From the NCBI GenBank assembly GCA_900544545.1, contig UQVY01000009.1:1-64000 (forward strand): a stretch of DNA of 64,000 nucleotides. The letters run 5' to 3'. The position numbers were made by a program, and so were the translations under genes. The stretch is from an uncultured Eubacteriales bacterium (GTDB lineage: Bacteria > Bacillota > Clostridia > Christensenellales > CAG-314). Below, piece by piece: positions 16,898-24,961 of this stretch. Numbering within the stretch: position 1 is the first letter of the stretch; the number at the start of each line of letters is the position of its first letter. The notes beneath the pieces were generated by a model, which saw only the letters and a program-made list of their open reading frames with translations, did not search any database and was not told where the DNA came from.

Positions 16898-17077
16898 TTA
16901 ATCGTCATCGTCTTCATTATCCCATGACGAAATAATGTGAAGTTCTCCGCTGTCCATATCCATGGTCATGTTATCGCCCATGCGCATCAGCATATTACCG
17001 TCGGAGTCGATTGCCATATTGTCGGAAACGGTATACGCAAAATCGCCGTCGTCATAGTCGAAGAAATGCTTACTCAT
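16898..17077 (-). CDS. Small acidic protein (59 aa)
   Basis: The ATG at 17077 is preceded by GAGGAGG at a good spacing, and the frame runs 59 codons to a TAA at 16898. The protein is very acidic (about 17 Asp/Glu, ending DNEDDDD) and Met-rich, beginning MSKHFFDYDDGD. The strong ribosome binding site and its position 12 nt after the HNH gene on the same strand argue that it is real. Such a charge profile could fit a DNA-mimic or an inhibitor of the neighbouring nuclease, but that is speculation. No family is recognised. Confidence 0.7.
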   Translation of the reverse strand: MSKHFFDYDDGDFAYTVSDNMAIDSDGNMLMRMGDNMTMDMDSGELHIISSWDNEDDDD

Positions 17078-17089
17078 AGATTTGCCTCC

Positions 17090-17401
17090 TCAATCTTCAA
17101 TAATCTCGTATTCCACACGGGAGCCTTTGACTCTGCGGGCGTGGTAGTGTGTTCCGTTCGCTTTCCAGTGTGGGAAGTGATCTGCTTTTTCCTCGTTGGT
17201 ATCACGATGGCAAATGATGATGTTTTCCGGGACATCGCAGCCGCCGGCGGAAAGCGGGCGGATGTGGTCAAGCGTCGGGTGATAAGTACTGTTAGGATTC
17301 CCGCAGGCTGATTTTTTCATCAGCCGTCCGGTATAATCATACGCCTCCTGCTTCGCACCGAAAACCCGGTTCCACACGTCTATGGTCTTATACTTTGACA
17401 T
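17090..17401 (-). CDS. HNH endonuclease-like protein
   Basis: The 103-residue protein has an HNH signature. LDHIRPLSAGG (44-54) gives the Asp-His pair, followed by PENIIICHRDTNEEKAD, in which Asn and His occupy the later HNH positions. Small HNH proteins cut DNA with a single metal ion and are common in phages and mobile elements. AAAGGAGG lies 8 nt before the ATG. It has its own promoter and palindromic operator-like site (17434-17478), so it is probably transcribed apart from the ATPase gene upstream and together with the acidic peptide downstream. Confidence 0.88.
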   Translation of the reverse strand: MSKYKTIDVWNRVFGAKQEAYDYTGRLMKKSACGNPNSTYHPTLDHIRPLSAGGCDVPENIIICHRDTNEEKADHFPHWKANGTHYHARRVKGSRVEYEIIED

Positions 17402-17433
17402 TTTGAGTACCTCCTTTCAATGATTCTGCCTAT

Positions 17434-17478
17434 ATTATAGCGAACCGCTGAAAGGAATGGCAGGGTACAGATGTACCC
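17434..17478 (-). promoter_or_regulatory. Promoter with adjacent palindrome for the HNH/acidic-peptide unit
   Basis: On the minus strand TGCCAT (17457-17462) and TATAAT (17434-17439) are 17 nt apart. Directly abutting the -35 is the perfect palindrome GGGTACA-2 nt-TGTACCC (17463-17478). This is a typical operator position for a dimeric regulator. Confidence 0.6.
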
Positions 17479-17489
17479 CCCCGGCAAAG

Positions 17490-19295
17490 TTAGAATAAGT
17501 CGGTTATATTCCGTCCTGTTTTTTCGGCTATTAAAATGATATTTTCAAGCTTTGGGCATCTGAATTTCTTACTATTAATGTTTTTTCTCCAAGATTCAAT
17601 GGCAGACACACCGAGGTTTAATTTCTCTGCGGCTTCGTTAATGTTTACAAAACTACCAAGAACTACATGGTAGCATTGATGAGCTACGGCTTCTTTATCG
17701 CATTTTTGATATCGTTCCAAAAGCTCCTGCAAGTCAAATATATCTCCGCCGGTGACTTGTTTCAGAGCATCGTATTTGTTTTCCTGCGTGACGGTTGTTC
17801 CGCCATCCGTCATCGCAACAAAGTGCACGCTTTTCCAATCGCTTGGAATAAGATATGGGCTGTGCGTTGAGTAAATCACCTTGATGCCTCGGCTTTCAAG
17901 CTGGAGCAGCTCTTTCAGAACCTCTTTTTGCGCAAGAGGATGAAGCATGGCGGCAGGCTCATCAATAAAAAACAAATCTCCGGGTTCAAGTGTATTCTTC
18001 ATAAAATAATATGTGAAATACCACCGTCTGCCGGCGCTTGTCGAATTCAGATCAACAATTTCACCGCTTTTTTCGTGCAGCAGTATTGTCGGGATTTTCC
18101 CGTCGAACTGTTCAACCGCAATACGCTCGTACATACCGTTTTCAAATTCGGGCATGGTTGTATTGAGGTATTCCTCGAATTCTTTCAATGCAGCTTCGGA
18201 CAGAGAAAAATCTTTATTCTCGCTGATCTGTTTTTGAATTTCATCTTTATCGGGACCGGAATAAACTCGGTTTAGATATGTTTGCAGAATCACGCGGGAT
18301 CTATCGCTCCGGAAATACTCGCGCTCCTGTTTCTCTGTTTTGAAAATGACTTCGCTACTTTCATTTCGCAGGAAAGCGCATTTTGTTCCGACGCAGTTTC
18401 GGACTTCACGGATAAATTTATAAAATACACCGCTGTTATCGGGAATTATTTGATCGTAAGATAGGGCGCCTTTCAATCGCTTTGCCCGTTCGTCCAGCTC
18501 ATGCAGCAGGACAGTGATTTTCTCGCAGGATGCTTTTGTCGCCTTGTTGATTTTTGTAATTTCCCGCTTTATCGCCGTTTCGTTGATTGTGATAAATTTT
18601 TCTTCAAAAGGTGCTAAATCGGGTTTTACATAATGGAGTTTGAAACAAAGCCTTTCTAAATCGCTTAACTGATAATAATCGGGAATATATCCGAATTTGA
18701 AAGAGGACTCTTCAACGCAAAAGTTTTGTATGATTGATTTTATCAGTTTTTCGGTTTGTTCCAAAACAAATTCCACGTGGAATTTGATAGTGTCATAGTT
18801 GGTTGTTGAATCGTGAAAGTCAGTAATCTGATATCCTCGCAATGGTTGTTCATTGCGTTCACCGTACGCAATTTTGTTCAGCTGCTTTGTATATGTATCG
18901 AGAGCGTCTTTCAATTCGCCTGCAAGTTCGGAGATTTCGTCGATTTCCATTCTTAAAAGCGGAACCAGATACTCCGATTCGATTCGGTCTATCTTGCAGT
19001 CTTCTCCGGAACAGGCAGCAAATTCGCATTTTTCGTCAATGCTTTTGCCGGGGAAAAGCCTCTCGGCATCCTCCTTTTCAAGGCGGATATGCACCTTATA
19101 ACTCATCGACAGTTCTTTGCGCAGCCCGAAGTAATTGCCGTTTGCCTCCGCAATAGCATTCAGAGCTTCCAAAATGTTGGTTTTTCCGCTTCCGTTCTTG
19201 CCGATCAGCACGGTCGGCAATCCGTTATAAAGGTTTATTTCAACCGTTTTTTTTATCGACTTGTAATTTGTAATTTCGATTTTTGTTATTCTCAT
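17490..19295 (-). CDS. AAA (OLD/RecF-like, AAA_21) ATPase with C-terminal HTH domain
   Basis: The start is placed at the ATG at 19295, preceded by GGAGG; an upstream in-frame ATG at 19373 lacks this and would add 26 unrelated residues. The 601-residue protein has Walker A GKNGSGKT (32-39), a signature-like STSAGRRW before Walker B LFFIDEP (about 442-447), and an H-loop STHSPYL (about 477-483). This is the architecture of SMC/RecF-type ATPases found in OLD, PARIS, Septu and Abi systems. No TOPRIM nuclease domain is visible. Residues about 547-601 form a helix-turn-helix (VNINEAAEKLNLGVSAIESW, ending ITDLF). Its promoter carries the same TTGGGGAAC operator as the Fic gene upstream, so the two are likely co-regulated and this HTH is a candidate repressor. 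Confidence 0.85.
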   Translation of the reverse strand: MRITKIEITNYKSIKKTVEINLYNGLPTVLIGKNGSGKTNILEALNAIAEANGNYFGLRKELSMSYKVHIRLEKEDAERLFPGKSIDEKCEFAACSGEDCKIDRIESEYLVPLLRMEIDEISELAGELKDALDTYTKQLNKIAYGERNEQPLRGYQITDFHDSTTNYDTIKFHVEFVLEQTEKLIKSIIQNFCVEESSFKFGYIPDYYQLSDLERLCFKLHYVKPDLAPFEEKFITINETAIKREITKINKATKASCEKITVLLHELDERAKRLKGALSYDQIIPDNSGVFYKFIREVRNCVGTKCAFLRNESSEVIFKTEKQEREYFRSDRSRVILQTYLNRVYSGPDKDEIQKQISENKDFSLSEAALKEFEEYLNTTMPEFENGMYERIAVEQFDGKIPTILLHEKSGEIVDLNSTSAGRRWYFTYYFMKNTLEPGDLFFIDEPAAMLHPLAQKEVLKELLQLESRGIKVIYSTHSPYLIPSDWKSVHFVAMTDGGTTVTQENKYDALKQVTGGDIFDLQELLERYQKCDKEAVAHQCYHVVLGSFVNINEAAEKLNLGVSAIESWRKNINSKKFRCPKLENIILIAEKTGRNITDLF

Positions 19296-19340
19296 ATAAA
19301 CCTCCGTATGCAATTGAGGCGTGTTTTCATACTTACCACA

Positions 19341-19392
19341 GATATAACTTTGGGGAACGAATTTGCAATTCACATCAAGACTTGTTCCCCAA
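19341..19392 (-). promoter_or_regulatory. ATPase-gene promoter with two TTGGGGAAC operator copies
   Basis: On the minus strand TTGCAA (19363-19368) and TATATC (19341-19346) are 16 nt apart. TTGGGGAAC (19350-19358) sits in the spacer and the inverted copy GTTCCCCAA (19384-19392) lies upstream of the -35. The same motif occurs three times at the Fic promoter (20364-20430). Confidence 0.6.
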
Positions 19393-19404
19393 TATAGATA
19401 ATGC

Positions 19405-20349
19405 TTAGCGCTCTATGGTTTTCCAACAGCGTTCTTTCATAAAGCCCGCAATTACAGAGGGGTCTTCGCCTTCATAATACTTCACAAGCAGTTTTTTGAA
19501 CTCCGGAACTTCGCTTTCGGGAATGACCAAAAAACCTCCGCCGTGAGCAATAAGATAGTGGTTTGCAAAGATAACGGAAGCGCGCTTATTGCCATCCAGG
19601 AATATCTGGGTCTTCATGCAGTAAAGACAAAGCCTGATGGCAATACTAACGGCATCGTCCTCTTCCTCGATGATCTCAAGAATCCTGTCTTTCACATCCG
19701 ATTCATTCGGCAGGGGCGGAACATAAGACGAACCGCCTATGGTAACCGGAACACCGCGGATCCGACCGCCTTCCGCAAAAAAGCCTTCATTGACAAGCCT
19801 TGCAATATGACTGAGCATATAATAGTCGGAACGGCTGGCAACTACATCACGGTCCAAAATAAACTCCCATGCGTGTTTCAAATTCAAAATTTTCTGCACG
19901 TCGGTAGCTGTCATACCGGATACTTTTCCGTTCTCTATGATCTCTTCCGTCTGAGGAAAAGAAGTTGCAACACCCTCCAAAACAGCCTGATCATAGATGT
20001 TCATTTTCATGTTGGCACGCGCAAAGGCAATGTTATTTATAACATCGGCGGAAAGGGCATCCTCGGAATAACCGGCTGCGGCAAGCTGCTTTTCAATGCT
20101 GCGAAGCGACTTTCTGATTTCACGGGCTTCTCTGGCATTGCGCAAAAGCAGATTATGCAGTTCTTCGGTATATGCACCTACATAAGTAGATGTCTGTTTT
20201 CCTGCTACGCGCTTTCTCACATAAAGGTATTTCCCATCGCCGCGCTCTTTGATTTCGGGTGTGCCGTCATAAGGCATTAAGTTAAGTCTGGCATTGAGGT
20301 CGGCTCGACTTCTGAGCAATTCCTGTATTTCACTATATTGTACTGCCAT
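19405..20349 (-). CDS. Fic family protein with catalytic His replaced by Gln
   Basis: This is a 314-residue Fic/Doc fold protein. The signature reads QIFLDGNKR (248-256): the acidic, GN and KR elements are kept, but the usual catalytic His is Gln. A stretch near residues 133-141 (TEEIIENGK) resembles the inhibitory S/T-x3-E-G/N helix, with Glu at the S/T position. The N-terminal part (about 40-100) includes a segment with YLYVRKRVAGKQTSTYVG and a coiled-coil-like region. Without the His it may be inactive for AMPylation, may use another mechanism as Doc-like kinases do, or may act as a binding protein. It precedes the ATPase-HTH gene and shares its operator motif. Confidence 0.85.
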   Translation of the reverse strand: MAVQYSEIQELLRSRADLNARLNLMPYDGTPEIKERGDGKYLYVRKRVAGKQTSTYVGAYTEELHNLLLRNAREAREIRKSLRSIEKQLAAAGYSEDALSADVINNIAFARANMKMNIYDQAVLEGVATSFPQTEEIIENGKVSGMTATDVQKILNLKHAWEFILDRDVVASRSDYYMLSHIARLVNEGFFAEGGRIRGVPVTIGGSSYVPPLPNESDVKDRILEIIEEEDDAVSIAIRLCLYCMKTQIFLDGNKRASVIFANHYLIAHGGGFLVIPESEVPEFKKLLVKYYEGEDPSVIAGFMKERCWKTIER

Positions 20350-20363
20350 TGCAGTTCCTCCTT

Positions 20364-20430
20364 TTGGGGAACAATTCTTTTAAACATTATATCAGAATGT
20401 TCCCCAACAGTCAATAAGTATTGGGGAACA
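20364..20430 (-). promoter_or_regulatory. Fic-gene promoter covered by three TTGGGGAACA operator copies
   Basis: On the minus strand the promoter is TTGACT (20409-20414)-17 nt-TATAAT (20386-20391). TTGGGGAACA occurs at 20364-20373 (next to the AGGAGG site), inverted at 20398-20407 (in the spacer) and again at 20421-20430 (upstream of the -35). The last two form a perfect 10-bp inverted repeat. This is a strong signature of repression. Confidence 0.7.
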
Positions 20431-20940
20431 ATGTTGAAAAATAATCTTTAATTTTTCTCCCCAAGCTTTGCGAATACACAATATAGTATGCCCTGATTTC
20501 AGAAGCAGCAGAAAATATGATCCTGCTTTGCATCCCTAATACTTTTGGTGGTTGTCCAACGAGGACTTCTTCGACAGAAAAATAAAAAAGTACGGTATCA
20601 TAAAACCGTCGATTTAGTAAGATGCGATTACATTACGGCAAGAAACAAAGAGGACGCAAAGCACATTTTTCTTTCTGCCGATTTGAACCCTAACCTGTAA
20701 AGACCACACATGACTTTTGGTGCGGTTGTCCGCAACCGGGTATTTTAAAAATCGGAAAATTTCCGTTCGAAAAAAATTATTCTAATGCACCAAAAAGTAG
20801 GGAAGCCTTAAAAAGCCTTATTTCATGCGGTATTTGGCGGTTTTTAATTCTAATATTCACGGGCGAAAAAGAGCATAAAATCGGCTCGAAAAATTGACAG
20901 AAACACAAAAAATAGAAACGAAAGAATTTTCACAGAATAG
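20431..20940. other. Intergenic stretch without a confident gene
   Basis: About 500 AT-rich bases separate the Fic promoter from the tRNA terminator. A short plus-strand open frame ending at 20700 (last residues LSADLNPNL) has codon-like sequence without a start or ribosome binding site. It may be the 3' remnant of a lost gene. Nothing else is supportable. Confidence 0.5.
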
Positions 20941-20975
20941 AAAAAACCCTTGAAAACACTGGGTTTTCAAGGGTT
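20941..20975 (-). terminator. Terminator of tRNA-Ser
   Basis: A 13-bp perfect stem (20945-20957 with 20963-20975, loop ACTGG) lies 4 nt beyond the tRNA 3' end. On the minus strand it runs into TTTT. Confidence 0.9.
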
Positions 20976-20979
20976 CTGT

Positions 20980-21068
20980 TGGCGGAGAGGATGGGATTCG
21001 AACCCATGTGCGATTGCTCGCAAACTGATTTCGAGTCAGCCCCGTTATGACCACTTCGATACCTCTCC
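20980..21068 (-). tRNA. tRNA-Ser, anticodon CGA
   Basis: The minus strand folds as a class II tRNA. The acceptor GGAGAGG pairs with CCTCTCC and the encoded CCA is at 20980-20982. The anticodon stem CTGA/TCAG encloses the loop CTCGAAA with anticodon CGA. A long variable arm (TTGCGAGCAATCGCA) and a T arm with GGTTCGAATCC follow. The anticodon CGA reads UCG serine codons. It is followed by its own terminator and is the nearest plausible att target for the island. Confidence 0.95.
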
Positions 21069-21220
21069 ATGTATGTTAACTCGGGAAACCGAGATTAACG
21101 CAAATATTCGGTTGTATTAGAATTCCTGTTAGAACTCACGGTGTGCCTGCGACGAGCAAATGCCCGAAACCCGCACGGTTAAAGGCTTTTCGGAAGTCAG
21201 GCTTCCGTTAGCCGAAGGAG

Positions 21221-21261
21221 ATTTCGAGTCAGGGCCGTTATGACCACTTCGATACACTTCC
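21221..21261 (-). pseudogene. Truncated tRNA-Ser copy (5' half only)
   Basis: The minus strand from 21261 reads GGAAGTG then TATCGAAGTGGTCATAACGG and CTGACTCGAAATC. It is nearly identical to the 5' half of the intact tRNA-Ser next door (D arm and anticodon loop with CGA). After the anticodon loop the homology ends: there is no closing anticodon stem and no T arm. The acceptor 5' strand is altered (GGAAGTG instead of GGAGAGG). It is a partial duplication lying about 150 bp upstream of the intact gene. Confidence 0.8.
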
Positions 21262-21619
21262 AGATAATTCGCGCCGGAATTCTCGCTTCGGCTCAGCCTG
21301 CTTTGCGCAAGCTCATACATTTTAGCATACTTTTTACTGCTTGTCAATAATTATCTGCGGTCTTACGGCTTTTCTTTTCGTTTTTCAGGTCGGCGACGAT
21401 TTTCTTCCGGGCTTTTAAAATCTATAAGTCGCTAAAGCCTCTTTGTTTTTATCGTAATTTTGCGATTTTATAAAAAGCCGAAACTTATCGTTTTCATTGC
21501 AAAGGTTTTTGTATTACAAAGGTTTTTGCGCCAAAGTAACGGCTTTTCGCTTTTTAATATCCTATGCTTCCGATAGATTTGTTGTTTTTTGAGGGCAGTT
21601 TTGAAGCTGCCCGTAAAGC
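21262..21619. other. Gene-free region between tRNA fragment and ArsR-type regulator
   Basis: The sequence is AT-rich, with a repeated AAAGGTTTTTG pair (about 21500-21530). I see no open frame with a ribosome binding site, no tRNA and no clear promoter. Confidence 0.5.
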
Positions 21620-22276
21620 CTAAATTTCTTCGTTTTCGGGTGCTTCCTGCGATTCCCGAGTCAGAGTTTCGTCTACGAGATCGCTGATTCCGGCGAGAAG
21701 CATTATTATTCCCTGAACTTTCTTTGGATTGATAACGTACAGTCCTTTCTGTTTTTCGGTTTCAACGACGATATCCGCGGCAAGAAGCGGTTTCAAGTGA
21801 TGATAAACCTGTCCGGTCGATCCGAATCCGCATTTTTCGACGAGAGCCGTAACCGTTTTCGGTTCGCGAAGTATTTCAGAAAGTATTTCGAGGCGGTTTT
21901 GATTGCCGATACATACCAGAATCTTTTCCGCGACGTCGCTTTCAATAAGGGAAAGCAAAGCATCGGTCGAAACGCCGTTCCGTATCCAGTTTGATTGTCT
22001 TCCGCCGGAATTGTACACGCCGAGATAGGTTACGAGTCCGCTGACGTTTTCCTCGTCGGTTTTGCGGCATAATTCTTCCATTTGTTCTCCGAGCCGTTTG
22101 TCCGGATGCATTTCGCGCATAACGTGAACTCTGTTCGGTTTTTCCGTCGTAGCTTTGTTCGGGAGCGAATCTTTAATCATTGTCTGCAATTTGTCGAGTT
22201 GAGGAGTTATTTCCTCCCGAAGCCGTTCCATTTGCTGTCTGAGTTCGTCGATTTCTTTGCCGAGATCTCTTGTCAT
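21620..22276 (-). CDS. ArsR-type winged-helix regulator with N-terminal coiled coil
   Basis: The 218-residue protein has a charged coiled-coil N-terminus (about 5-45, EIDELRQQMERLREEITPQL). The C-terminal winged helix at about 120-190 is of ArsR type: LVCIGNQNRLEILSEILREP, then ALVEKCGFGSTGQVYHHLKP. No metal-binding CxC is apparent. GAGGAAC precedes the ATG. It is divergent from the dipeptidase gene (200-nt gap) and may regulate it or itself. The ligand is unknown. Confidence 0.85.
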   Translation of the reverse strand: MTRDLGKEIDELRQQMERLREEITPQLDKLQTMIKDSLPNKATTEKPNRVHVMREMHPDKRLGEQMEELCRKTDEENVSGLVTYLGVYNSGGRQSNWIRNGVSTDALLSLIESDVAEKILVCIGNQNRLEILSEILREPKTVTALVEKCGFGSTGQVYHHLKPLLAADIVVETEKQKGLYVINPKKVQGIIMLLAGISDLVDETLTRESQEAPENEEI

Positions 22277-22477
22277 AGCGAGTTCCTCCTGATTATTATA
22301 TTACGCAATTCCGTGACTACGGAATTGCATATTATCATAGATTTAATTATCCGTCAAGGATTTTTCATATATTTTTGAAATAATTGACTTTTTTGTTCTT
22401 TTCCGCATATCGATATACGAGAGTTCGGGTTGACCGATTGTCTGGGAGCCGCAAAAACGGCTGAAAAGGAGGATTTT

Positions 22478-23449
22478 ATGAAGATTTTCGATTTGCATAA
22501 CGACGCGCCGAGTCTTTTCGTTCGTCTTTCGGAGGATGAAATAAAAAACGGGCTTGACGAAATAATGACAAAATATTATTGCACGGATAATCTCTGCGGA
22601 GCGGTTTTTTCCGTATTCGTAAGTAATTGCGAGGTTTTTTCGGGCAAAGCACGAGAATCGGCGTTCAGACAGATAGATATTACGAAGAAACTTATAAACG
22701 AAAGCGGGAAGTTCGTTCTGGCGGGCGGAAACGACGGAGCCGAAAAGATTCTGAACGAAGGGAAGATTCCCGTTATTCTTTCGCTCGAGGGCGCAGAGCC
22801 GATAGATTCGCCCGAAAGGCTTGAAGAATTCAGAGAGGCGGGGATTTCTTTTCTTTCGCTCACGTGGAGCCGCGATAACGCTTATGCGGGCGGTTGCAGA
22901 CTTTCAAGAATTTCGGGAGAAAAGGGACTTACGTCAAAAGGAAAAGAGCTTCTTGCGGAAGCGGAAAGGCTCGGAGTTTACGTCGACCTTGCTCACGCGG
23001 GAAGAAAGACCGCCCGCGAAATTCTGGAGAACTTTTCGGGACGAGTTCTTATCAGTCATACGAATTGCCGCGCTTTGAATGATCTCGACAGAAATGCGGA
23101 CGACGAGGTTATAGCCGAGGTCGTGCGGCGGGGCGGAGTGGTAGGAGCGAGCGGGGTAAGTATGCTTTGCGGATGCGGAAAGGCGGAGCTTGCGGAGCAT
23201 ATTCTGCGGACGCTTGAACTCGGAAACGGAAAAGGAGCGGCTCTCGGACTCGATATATCCGATACGCGCGTTTACTACGGAAGAAACGACTCGTATCGTA
23301 TAGACGGAAAAACGGTCGAGGCTTTTGACGTTATAAGAAATTACGACGACGGAGATTCGCTTGCTTGCGTCCTTTCCGAGCGAGGACTTTCGGGAAAAAC
23401 GATAGCCGAAGTCGTTTTCGGCAACGCAGTCGGCTTTTTCTCAAAATAA
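22478..23449 (+). CDS. Membrane dipeptidase (peptidase M19, renal dipeptidase family)
   Basis: The start is the ATG at 22478 after AAAAGGAGG. The 323-residue product has the zinc-binding pattern of M19 amidohydrolases. These are DLHND at the N-terminus (HxD), the bridging Glu in LSLEGAEPI (about 110), VDLAHAGRKT (His), ISHTNCRAL (His) and GLDISDT (Asp). M19 enzymes cleave dipeptides, including D-containing ones, and several are cytoplasmic in Firmicutes. No signal peptide is seen. It is monocistronic, with the rnf promoter following. Confidence 0.9.
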   Translation: MKIFDLHNDAPSLFVRLSEDEIKNGLDEIMTKYYCTDNLCGAVFSVFVSNCEVFSGKARESAFRQIDITKKLINESGKFVLAGGNDGAEKILNEGKIPVILSLEGAEPIDSPERLEEFREAGISFLSLTWSRDNAYAGGCRLSRISGEKGLTSKGKELLAEAERLGVYVDLAHAGRKTAREILENFSGRVLISHTNCRALNDLDRNADDEVIAEVVRRGGVVGASGVSMLCGCGKAELAEHILRTLELGNGKGAALGLDISDTRVYYGRNDSYRIDGKTVEAFDVIRNYDDGDSLACVLSERGLSGKTIAEVVFGNAVGFFSK

Positions 23450-23503
23450 CGACAATATCGATAAAAATGTACTTAAATTTTTTTAAAAACGGCTGAAAAG
23501 AAT

Positions 23504-23532
23504 TTGAAATTATCGAAAAATTGGGCTATAAT
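23504..23532 (+). promoter_or_regulatory. Promoter of the rnf operon
   Basis: TTGAAA (23504-23509), a 17-nt spacer and TATAAT (23527-23532) lie about 50 nt upstream of rnfC. Confidence 0.8.
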
Positions 23533-23584
23533 ATAGTGAAAAACGGTCTGCTTTCGGGCAGGCGTCGGTCGGAGATGAGAAAAA

Positions 23585-24943
23585 ATGAAAGGATTTACAT
23601 TTGACAGGGGCGTGCATTTTCCCGCGAAGAAGGAACTGAGCGGAAGCAGCCCTATCGAAAAGCTCGAACCGGGCGATAAGGTCTATCTCAGCGTTCAGCA
23701 GCATATGGGAGCGCCTGCCGTACCCGTTGTCGGGGCGGGCGACACCGTTAAGTGCGGACAGCTCGTTGCCGAAGCCGCGGGCGGTTTTTCGTCGAATATT
23801 TTCAGCCCCGTCAGCGGCGAGGTAGAGGGAATCGTAAGACGGAAAAACAATATCGGCGTCGATACCGATTACATAGTCGTAGTCAACGACCGGAAATACG
23901 ATACGGTCAGGCTTCCGGAGATTGCCGCGGACAGAGAGAGTATTTTAAGCAGGATTTTCGAAGCCGGTATAGTGGGAATGGGCGGCGCGGGATTCCCGAC
24001 TGCCATAAAAGTCAAACCGAAAACGCCCGTGGATACGCTCGTTATAAACGGAGCGGAATGCGAACCTTATCTTACGTGCGATCACAGGGTTATGCTCGAA
24101 TATACCGAAGAGTTCGTTAACGGAGTCCTTTTGCTTGCGACCGCCATAGGCGTAAAAAGAGCGGTTATCGGAATAGAAGTCAACAAACAGGACGCTATCG
24201 ATAAAATCAACGATCTTTTGAAGAACAAGGGACTTTTTATCGAGAGCGGAGGAAAGCTCAGGAAGGAGCTTGCTTCAGGAAACTGCGGAAGGGAAGGCGT
24301 TGCGGTTATGCCGCTTAAATGCAAATATCCGCAGGGTTCGGAAAAGCAGCTGATTTACGCCTGCACGGGAAGGAAGGTCCCTTGCGGCGGGCTTCCTTCG
24401 GACGTCGGAATAGTCGTTCAGAACGTTCAGACCGCGGTCGCGGTCAATAACGCCGTAGACGAGAATAAGCCTCTTTACGAAAGAGTGATGACCGTTTCGG
24501 GCGGAGCCGTAAGGCAACCCAAAAATCTTCTCGTCGCGAACGGCACGCCTTATTCGGAAATACTCGAAGCCTGCGGAGGCGTTACGGAGGACGTAGCCAA
24601 GCTTATATGCGGAGGACCTATGATGGGGCTTACTCTTCAGGACGACGGCGGAGTTACGACCAAGACCGAAGGCGCTCTCGTCGCGCTTAAAAAGGGAGAA
24701 GCCGATACGACTCAACCTACACCCTGCATCAACTGCGGAAGATGCGCTCTTCATTGTCCGATGCATTTAATGCCTATGTACATAGATTTCTACACACTTG
24801 CGGGAGATTACGAATCGGCTGTAAAATACGGAGTCAGGAATTGTTTCGAATGCGGAACGTGCACCTATGTCTGTCCGGCAAAAAGAACTCTTATGCAGAG
24901 CATAAAGCTTTGTAAGGCAAAACTCAGAGAAATGAAAAAATAA
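23585..24943 (+). CDS. rnfC: Rnf complex subunit C (ferredoxin:NAD+ oxidoreductase)
   Basis: The 452-residue subunit is the NADH/FMN-binding part of the Rnf complex. A Gly-rich nucleotide-binding segment GIVGMGGAGFPTAIK lies near residue 133. Two 4Fe-4S clusters lie at CINCGRCALHCPM (from about 381) and CFECGTCTYVCP (from about 420). Rnf oxidises reduced ferredoxin, reduces NAD+ and pumps Na+ or H+, conserving energy in amino-acid fermenters. It is the first gene of a six-gene operon in clostridial order C-D-G-E-A-B. Confidence 0.97.
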   Translation: MKGFTFDRGVHFPAKKELSGSSPIEKLEPGDKVYLSVQQHMGAPAVPVVGAGDTVKCGQLVAEAAGGFSSNIFSPVSGEVEGIVRRKNNIGVDTDYIVVVNDRKYDTVRLPEIAADRESILSRIFEAGIVGMGGAGFPTAIKVKPKTPVDTLVINGAECEPYLTCDHRVMLEYTEEFVNGVLLLATAIGVKRAVIGIEVNKQDAIDKINDLLKNKGLFIESGGKLRKELASGNCGREGVAVMPLKCKYPQGSEKQLIYACTGRKVPCGGLPSDVGIVVQNVQTAVAVNNAVDENKPLYERVMTVSGGAVRQPKNLLVANGTPYSEILEACGGVTEDVAKLICGGPMMGLTLQDDGGVTTKTEGALVALKKGEADTTQPTPCINCGRCALHCPMHLMPMYIDFYTLAGDYESAVKYGVRNCFECGTCTYVCPAKRTLMQSIKLCKAKLREMKK

Positions 24944-24961
24944 ACGGGAGCGGAGATAACT

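Noticed and set aside
17090..19295. ATPase followed by HNH gene as a Septu (PtuA-PtuB) system
   Set aside because: The order matches, but the HNH gene has its own promoter and operator in the 88-nt gap. It is only 103 residues and lacks PtuB-like sequence, and the ATPase shares its operator with the Fic gene instead.
20564..20700. Possible 3' gene remnant ending LSADLNPNL
   Set aside because: No start or ribosome binding site and under 60 codons; noted only as a possible relic.
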